Shown here: in pieces, positions 59,701-64,000 of the stretch
Layout: the number at the start of each line of letters is the position of its first letter
Position numbering within the stretch: the stretch's first letter is position 1
Source: Dromaius novaehollandiae
Lineage: Eukaryota > Chordata > Aves > Casuariiformes > Dromaiidae
DNA length: 64,000 nucleotides
Direction of reading: 5' to 3'
NCBI RefSeq assembly: GCF_036370855.1
Contig: NC_088102.1
Coordinates: 42,445,835 to 42,509,834 of the forward strand
The notes under the pieces: model-generated
What the model saw: only the letters and a program-made list of their open reading frames with translations
Databases searched by the model: none
What the model was told of the DNA's origin: nothing
Made by a program: the position numbers and the translations under genes

Positions 59701-62029
59701 GTTCTTTTAGAAAGGAAACAAGGCTTAAGGAATTAAGCTGACTGCCTATTAGTAATATTTGAAACCGTTTGTCACTGATGGCTGAAATTAATTAAAAGGA
59801 GAGGCTTCAAAAGTAAATTCATATAAATTTCACAAAGAATGGCAACTGGTAGAAGAGAGAGACCCTGATTAGTCGAGCAGCATTTGCCTGCTGATGCTCA
59901 GCCAGACAGCCCATGTGTGCATGGAATTGGTGCCATTGTATGCTGCCTCTTGCCTGGCCAGTACTCAAGGAATAAAACCCAGTTTTATTTGACCTTTTTA
60001 CCTGTAAGTAAGGTATAACCATTGTAACAGTATTTCCTGTATACAGTTCGGGAATTTGTGCTCAGTCAGGTATCAGATCTTCAGTATTCCACAAGGAGAT
60101 TTGCCTCCTTCCTTCAGCTGCATACATTAATATCTATGTGCCTGTTCTTGTAGCATGCAAGGCACCAAACATCTTTCATATTTAGTCCGTTGAGTCACTG
60201 CTGTGCCTTTCTGACTTTTTCCCCTATAAATAAAACCTAAATTCACCTGACCAGAGTCACACTAAAAATCCAGAGGTGGAATTAATTTTGTTCTCCTGAG
60301 CCCAAGTTACTCCCTCTTAATTAGAGGAAAGCAAATGAAATTGCAAATTAAAGAGAAGTGAGAGGAACCCAGACAAGGAACCTAGAAATGACTGAACTGC
60401 AGCTATCAGCTATATAGGTAGGTCTAAGCCCAAAGAAAAGTTGAATTCTCTCTCTTTTGCTAACTCTTGGCTTTCTTCAGCACGGTAGTACATCTTTTGT
60501 ATTGAGTACATCCCCTAAAAATAAATGCTTCTTTTCTAGACTGTGAGCTTGACTCCCAGCCCAACCACCTGACAGGAGCAACAGACTCCCTCATTCTGAT
60601 TGATACTGCATTTGCCTTTGCTACCAGTTACCCACCCCTTATGAGACCAGAAAGGAAAGTGGATGTGGTTTTGCATTTCAACTACAGTTCAGGTTCACAA
60701 ACAGGGGTGAGACTTGTACATTCTTCTTTAACGATATCTCGGCTTTATCACTGAGTTACCAGAATGGCTGATCTTCTAGTCAGAGAAACCTTTTTCCAAT
60801 ATCTGGGCAGAGTAATCAAGCTGACTGTTTACCAGGGTCACATATCTTTACTGAGCAGTACAAGTATTATCAGTAAGTCAGCATTTAGTAAACTGAATCT
60901 GTCCATTTTTTTGTACTATGCATATATGAAAGAAATGAAAGAATTGTCTTTAATTTGTATTTAAACTTAACATTGTGTTTATATGTATATGTGTTTTGGT
61001 TGGGTTTTTTTAGGCAGTTAGGTGTAGAATGAATAAAACTATATGCATTTAAGAATTATCTAAGACTTCTGAGTCTAAAGATGCCTTCCCACATTTTCAT
61101 GCACAAGAAAGTGTACATTCAGAGCAATACAATTGTAACAATTTAAGCATTTGATGCAGGAGGACAGATATGCAAATAAATGTAAGAACAGTTGCATTTA
61201 GGAACTTGATATTCCTTAGGAATAAAAAGCCATCTAAAGGCAATATTTTTAATATCCAAATTGGAATTTAAATTTTCGGAGAGGCATGTGGAGCCAGATC
61301 CATCCTGTTTAACTCTAGATCCTTGGGATACCTGGGTGAGAAGTGTAGCTGTCCTGTTCTTCCTATAGTCAGTAGACTGCTCCAGAAGGTATTCAGACCT
61401 CTAGGTGGGAAGGCTATGAAAGTCAGTGTATTCTTGTCTGTGTGCAACTATGCCTTGGAAACGTATCAGCAGCCACAGAAAGTCACACTGTGGACGGGAA
61501 AGGGCACAAAGAGTTGTACTGCTGTTCTGCCACTGTTACCTAGAGATGCTCAGTGCATTCAGACCACCTTCTAGGAGTACCTAATTTAGTTGCTGTGACC
61601 ACTGTAACATCGAGGTTCTGAAGAGATTCGGGCCAACTGCTATCTGGCCTTCCAGATCTTGGCTCCCTATCCAGTCTATGGAGAAATGTAGTTAAAACAC
61701 CTAGGTTGGGTACGTGCCACAACCTGTCAGAACTTGGCCCTTACTCCACAAGCATTCCCAGTGAAATTGTTTTTGACACAAACCCACAGTGTCTTCAGCA
61801 TGTTCTGACGTTTTGTCTTATTTTCCTATTATGGCAAACCAGCCTCTGAGAGAAGCCTCTAAATACTTTGCAGAACAAGGAATTCCTTTCCCTAAAAAGG
61901 TGCCAGATGAGCAGGAAACACCGAATCTGAAGGAATGCTACATTGCTGGTGACAAGGAAAGCCCAGAAACACCTATTGTGGTATTTTTCCCTCTAGTAAA
62001 TGACACCTTCAGGGACTACAAAGCACCTG
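29743..62029 (+). CDS. PLA2G4E-like: PLA2G4E-like cytosolic phospholipase A2, copy 2 (3' truncated by window; 20 exons visible)
   Basis: Twenty exons (e1-e20, listed separately) join into 761 codons plus one base. The terminal exon, about 69 codons by analogy with copy 1, lies beyond 64000, giving a likely total near 830 residues. Order: polar N-terminus, C2 domain with calcium-loop acidic residues ([31 protein letters not shown]...DDE), linker, catalytic domain. TTGGGTR is the oxyanion segment, GLSGTTW the nucleophile (Ser codon 53596-53598) and IDTAF the catalytic Asp (60602-60604). Exons e3-e20 are firm; e1-e2 are inferred. Known family role: Ca2+-dependent phospholipase A2 / N-acyltransferase at membranes. 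All intron phases equal those of copy 1 where both are visible, so the two arose by tandem duplication of a whole gene. Confidence 0.93.
30159..30218 (+). CDS. PLA2G4E-like: Copy 2 exon e2 (proposed): polar N-terminal exon
   Basis: A strong pyrimidine-rich acceptor (ttttccctgcctcaacag) precedes 20 codons, [20 protein letters not shown], ending at CAG|gtagca, phase 0. A longer form to 30245 (AAG|gtacca) adds nine codons and is also phase 0. A polar, poorly conserved segment before the C2 domain is usual for PLA2G4E. Confidence 0.42.
31655..31830 (+). mobile_element. MIR-like SINE relic
   Basis: Blocks tctgccacttact, ttgagcaatcc and gccatctgtgacaggaggataat occur in the order and spacing of the MIR core and 3' part. 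Recognised by memory of the consensus; strongly diverged. Confidence 0.5.
33449..33467. repeat. T12-C7 pyrimidine run
   Basis: Twelve T followed by seven C. Confidence 0.85.
33858..33877. repeat. (CTTT)5 microsatellite
   Basis: Five perfect CTTT units. Confidence 0.9.
35113..35164. repeat. Tandem 28-bp unit containing a perfect hairpin
   Basis: Two copies of a 28-bp unit. The first copy contains arms tctactcct / aggagtaga (35117-35125, 35132-35140), fully complementary with a 6-nt loop. The second copy (35141-35164) has a few substitutions, which break the outer pairs. Confidence 0.8.
37365..37440 (+). CDS. PLA2G4E-like: Copy 2 exon e3: first C2-domain exon
   Basis: 76-nt exon between ttatttttcag and gtaagt, encoding [20 protein letters not shown] and YRADL, with one base of the next Leu codon. 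This is the first beta strand and start of calcium-binding loop 1. The acceptor is a tandem NAG (cagcag), so the first Gln may be optional. Confidence 0.88.
37441..44513. other. Intron 3 of copy 2
   Basis: About 7.1 kb between two C2 exons. It contains a triplicated 11-bp motif (43076-43108) and a GC-richer part at 39.6-40.5 kb with unsupported open frames. No exon or recognisable mobile element. Confidence 0.6.
43076..43108. repeat. 11-bp unit repeated three times
   Basis: ttccagatttc is present in three perfect tandem copies. Confidence 0.9.
44514..44650 (+). CDS. PLA2G4E-like: Copy 2 exon e4: C2 domain, loops 1 and 2
   Basis: 137-nt exon after ttctgtag, ending before gtatgc. It completes Leu, then [20 protein letters not shown] and [32 protein letters not shown] and NPVWNETF are hallmarks of group IV C2 domains. 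The first in-frame ATG in this region lies internally, so ordinary ORF scans miss the exon's 5' part. Confidence 0.93.
45415..45543 (+). CDS. PLA2G4E-like: Copy 2 exon e5: C2 domain, loop 3
   Basis: 129-nt exon (acceptor ttttgcag, donor gtaaag), phase 0, encoding [20 protein letters not shown] then [20 protein letters not shown] and Q. The acidic loop DDD...DDE supports Ca2+ binding. Confidence 0.94.
46227..46267 (+). CDS. PLA2G4E-like: Copy 2 exon e6: end of C2 domain
   Basis: 41-nt exon after a long pyrimidine tract (ttttag), donor gtgagt. Encodes [13 protein letters not shown] plus a split Ile codon. Confidence 0.92.
46833..46875 (+). CDS. PLA2G4E-like: Copy 2 exon e7: short linker exon
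   Basis: 43-nt exon (acceptor gttttctag, donor gtaaaa) encoding [14 protein letters not shown] after completing Ile. Confidence 0.92.
47289..47352 (+). CDS. PLA2G4E-like: Copy 2 exon e8: basic linker
   Basis: 64-nt exon (acceptor ctgttacag, donor gtaagc) encoding [20 protein letters not shown] and A. Three codons shorter than copy 1, which carries a longer lysine run. Confidence 0.9.
48269..48438 (+). CDS. PLA2G4E-like: Copy 2 exon e9: linker
   Basis: 170-nt exon (acceptor tgttttag, donor gtacgt) encoding [20 protein letters not shown] then [20 protein letters not shown] and RLPSF. Confidence 0.93.
48559..48654 (+). CDS. PLA2G4E-like: Copy 2 exon e10: variable linker
   Basis: 96-nt, phase-0 exon (acceptor cattttcag, donor gtaagt) encoding [20 protein letters not shown] then [12 protein letters not shown]. 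Cys- and Ser-rich start, poorly conserved with copy 1. Confidence 0.88.
49581..49618 (+). CDS. PLA2G4E-like: Copy 2 exon e11: 38-nt exon
   Basis: 38-nt exon (acceptor cttttcag, donor gtaaga) encoding [12 protein letters not shown] and a split Cys. Confidence 0.92.
50695..50721. repeat. T14-A13 palindromic run
   Basis: Fourteen T followed directly by thirteen A, in intron 11 of copy 2. It can fold on itself and is prone to slippage or sequencing error. Confidence 0.9.
51417..51431. repeat. G15 homopolymer
   Basis: Fifteen consecutive G in intron 11 of copy 2; unusual for vertebrate intronic DNA and able to form G-quadruplex-like structure. Confidence 0.9.
51818..51953 (+). CDS. PLA2G4E-like: Copy 2 exon e12: start of catalytic domain
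   Basis: 136-nt exon (acceptor gttccag, donor gtatct) encoding [20 protein letters not shown] then [20 protein letters not shown] and LQEDE. Confidence 0.95.
53473..53609 (+). CDS. PLA2G4E-like: Copy 2 exon e13: oxyanion hole and catalytic serine
   Basis: 137-nt exon (acceptor ttgaatag, donor gtaagg) encoding [20 protein letters not shown] then [14 protein letters not shown]. The nucleophile Ser codon is 53596-53598. The acceptor lacks a strong pyrimidine tract, but the copy 1 counterpart fixes the boundary. Confidence 0.96.
54407..54632 (+). CDS. PLA2G4E-like: Copy 2 exon e14: catalytic domain
   Basis: 226-nt exon (acceptor ctttaag, donor gtacag) encoding [20 protein letters not shown] through [20 protein letters not shown]. 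Confidence 0.96.
55130..55440. other. CpG-dense patch inside intron 14 of copy 2
   Basis: A GC-rich stretch with clustered CpG (for example gccgctccggcgaggcggg) stands out from the AT-rich surroundings. It has open frames on both strands but no splice or family support. It may be a small CpG islet or an inserted GC-rich fragment. Confidence 0.5.
55865..55979 (+). CDS. PLA2G4E-like: Copy 2 exon e15: catalytic domain
   Basis: 115-nt exon (acceptor aaaacag, donor gtaaca) encoding [20 protein letters not shown] then [18 protein letters not shown]. The internal gtaaga at 55913 is not used as a donor, since copy 1 continues. Confidence 0.94.
56403..56540 (+). CDS. PLA2G4E-like: Copy 2 exon e16: most conserved catalytic exon
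   Basis: 138-nt exon behind a long T-rich acceptor (tttaag), donor gtgact. Encodes [20 protein letters not shown] then [20 protein letters not shown] and RICFLE. Confidence 0.96.
58304..58411 (+). CDS. PLA2G4E-like: Copy 2 exon e17: catalytic domain
   Basis: 108-nt exon (acceptor tgtcacag, donor gtgggt) encoding [20 protein letters not shown] then [16 protein letters not shown]. Confidence 0.94.
59472..59660 (+). CDS. PLA2G4E-like: Copy 2 exon e18: catalytic domain
   Basis: 189-nt exon (acceptor ttttttcag, donor gtatag) encoding [20 protein letters not shown] through [20 protein letters not shown] and SKWK. Confidence 0.94.
60540..60706 (+). CDS. PLA2G4E-like: Copy 2 exon e19: catalytic aspartate
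   Basis: 167-nt exon (acceptor cttttctag, donor gtgaga) with [20 protein letters not shown]. Asp 60602-60604 is the second residue of the catalytic dyad. No tandem donor as in copy 1. Confidence 0.95.
61843..62029 (+). CDS. PLA2G4E-like: Copy 2 exon e20: last coding exon inside the window
   Basis: 187-nt exon (acceptor gcaaaccag, donor gtaagt) encoding [20 protein letters not shown], then NLKECYIAG and [15 protein letters not shown]. It ends with one base of a split Gly codon, as in copy 1. Confidence 0.95.
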
Positions 62030-64000
62030 GTAAGTTTCCAGCAACCCACCACTTCTTCAGAAGCAGCAGCCTTCCACTTTCTCTTTGTTACTGCACAGTA
62101 TCTATTGTTCACATCCTCCTGTAAACACTTACGGATTCAGAGTCCCACTATGGTATCAGATATGCCTAGATCTGAACTATACCAGGGACCATAAAATACA
62201 GAATGTTCTCTGACAGTAGAGCAGCAGCTAGGCTGAGCCTTGGACATGCATGCCACCCCTCAGATTTTTTCAGGGTTTTCATTGGTGGATTTTAGAGTTC
62301 ACAGACAAAAAACATACTCTCTCTGTCTGCAATGGCAAAAATTAGCAGGGTTAGCAGGTCATTTGCTTCCATACTTCTCATTCCTTCCTGTCAGAGAATG
62401 CTCTTGGGAATCCAAGGATTTCATTGTTTCTAATCATTTCCAGGCTTACAGTTAGGCAGATAACCTTGAAAACAAAAGTGTGGACTAGTGAAGTGAGGAA
62501 AATATAACACAGAGACATGTGGACAGCTTCTGTTCACTTCAGCGAGTCCTAGAGTTTGAAATCAAGAGAGGAGTTTAAATAGCAACATTGCCAGTCACTT
62601 CAAAGCAGATTAATTTAAACAGGTATTTTCTCTTAATCTTCTCTCACAACTCCGTACTACTTCTCCTGGTGCCAAAAAAACTCAGTTGTTTCTTCTCCAG
62701 ATGATAAAATCACTAACTTTTACTATGGAAACACTTTTTTTTTTTTTTAATCACTTCAGTGATTAAAAAGTATACTGAAAACCAAAAATCCTGGGATGGT
62801 ATATAGTAGATGAAATTTAATAACAAAACACAGGTCCTTATTGTATTGTATTCTTATTTTTTTAAATCATTAACAATCATACAGTATTTTGACTTTGTAG
62901 ATATTCTGGATTGAGTTCCTTGCTTATTTGAGATATGGAACTGGGATTTTTAACAGGTTTCGAGTATGCCAGGGGTATTTACACAGGTACACACACCTTT
63001 AAACTCAAGCACTTAACATAGATCAGATACCTAAAAGGTTAGTTTCTCTAGTTGCCCTTTCTGGAAAGAATCAGAGAAAGGAGAACAGCAGAAAGAACTA
63101 GAACAGGAATGGAAAATTAGCTCCTGTATATTGCTTTCTTTTACCTGTCTCTTTCCCTCTCAGTGATTTGCAGAACCCAGGGATGGTTGTTCCTAGCTTA
63201 GCTATCTAATATAAGGTACATGTTAGATGCTGCGCATGTCAACCTTGTCAACCTAAATTATCAGGGAATCTAAAATGGGGTTTTATTATGTGTGTAGCAG
63301 GTATATGTGAAGGCCTATGTGATATCTGCATATTAAGCGCATTCAGACAAGTCTGTGCTGTCTGACTGGTTCAGCTAGTAGCTGCAGGTTGATATAAAGA
63401 ATCAGAGAGAGAATAGGTCCTGGTGGGGACCTCAGGAGCAGGAGCTTCTGCTGAACTTGCATGCAAGGGCACAGCTCACAGAGGGGGCTAGGAGGCTGCC
63501 GCCTCTCTGGAGGGGCCGCCGCTCGCCCGGGCTGGCAGGATGGATGCCACAGAAAGCTCCGAGGCTGGGAACAGAGGTCTGTTGGGCCAGTTACAGACAG
63601 AGATCAGCGATGAGCAGAACTCACAGCATTTCAGTACTGTATCCTGGCCCAAGCTAGACTGTACAGCATCTGAAGTATTAGCTCAATTACACGAACAGGC
63701 AGTTTTTCTGGAGCCAGCTCATCCATGAGCTTGTTCAGCAGTAAGAGTTTTGAGCCTGGACAGTATATAAGTAAAACTGACATATTTAAACTGGGTTACT
63801 TCTGCATTGGTTAGAGCATCTCATGTTTGGAATAGAAAGGGGAATTCCTCTGTATGAGGCTTAGTCTGCTTCATTCAAGAGTAGTACCAGTTGCTCATGA
63901 CTCTCTGCAAAGCCAGGCAGAGTACATTTACTGGTCTTACAGAGACCCTTCCAGGATAATCACTTTGAGTGAATAAACTGATTTCTGGAAACATAAAAGG
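62030..64000. other. Unfinished last intron of copy 2
   Basis: No counterpart of the terminal exon (VDLYG...SEYNILNN) is visible before the window ends, so the final exon should lie to the right. A CpG-richer patch at 63.46-63.56 kb leads into a 62-codon ORF (63540-63728) that I cannot assign. Confidence 0.6.

Noticed and set aside
1..64000. tRNA, rRNA, CRISPR arrays, intact transposons or endogenous viral genes
   Set aside because: None seen on reading the window; the only mobile-element traces are the CR1-like and MIR-like relics.

Overview
The window is nuclear DNA from a vertebrate, most likely a bird or another sauropsid. Genes are split into short exons with canonical GT-AG introns, interspersed repeats are sparse, and the best repeat I can recognise is an old CR1-type LINE relic. 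The species cannot be read from the sequence.

The window carries two tandem, same-strand (+) copies of a cytosolic phospholipase A2 gene of the PLA2G4E (cPLA2-epsilon) type. Copy 1 (403-15811) is cut by the left edge. Its last 17 exons are present, from inside the C2 domain to the stop codon, and encode 731 residues. Copy 2 begins at about 29.6 kb and is cut by the right edge: 20 exons are visible and the terminal exon is missing. From the alternative-free C2 exon at 37365 to 62029 every exon of copy 2 pairs with an expected family exon. Wherever both copies are visible, the order and all intron phases agree, and most exon lengths are identical. Each copy has a C2 domain (Ca2+ and phospholipid binding), a glycine-rich oxyanion segment with its arginine (GGGxR), the GLSGTTW nucleophile motif (Ser) and the D-T-G/A catalytic Asp. 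Both therefore look like functional genes, not pseudogenes.

For copy 2 I propose a 5' end about 7.6 kb upstream of its first obvious C2 exon. It has an AP-1 consensus and a TATA-like box at 29601-29618, a 9-codon first coding exon at 29743-29769, and a 20-codon second exon at 30159-30218. Both are phase 0 and join in frame to the C2 exon. This is inference from splice sites and reading frame.

Layout: 1-402 intron of copy 1; 403-15811 copy 1; about 15812-16165 its probable 3'UTR; 16.2-29.6 kb intergenic, with a degenerate minus-strand CR1 relic (about 19.4-22.6 kb) holding an interrupted poly(A) run; 29.6-62.0 kb copy 2, with two first introns of about 7 kb that hold a MIR-like SINE relic, a small tandemly repeated hairpin and microsatellites; 62.03-64.0 kb the unfinished last intron of copy 2, with a CpG-richer patch near 63.5 kb. 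I see no RNA genes, CRISPR arrays or intact mobile elements.

By family knowledge, cPLA2-epsilon acts at cytosolic membrane faces in a Ca2+-dependent way. In mammals it works chiefly as an N-acyltransferase making N-acylphosphatidylethanolamines, besides phospholipase activity. Two neighbouring copies suggest a local lineage-specific expansion of this enzyme.
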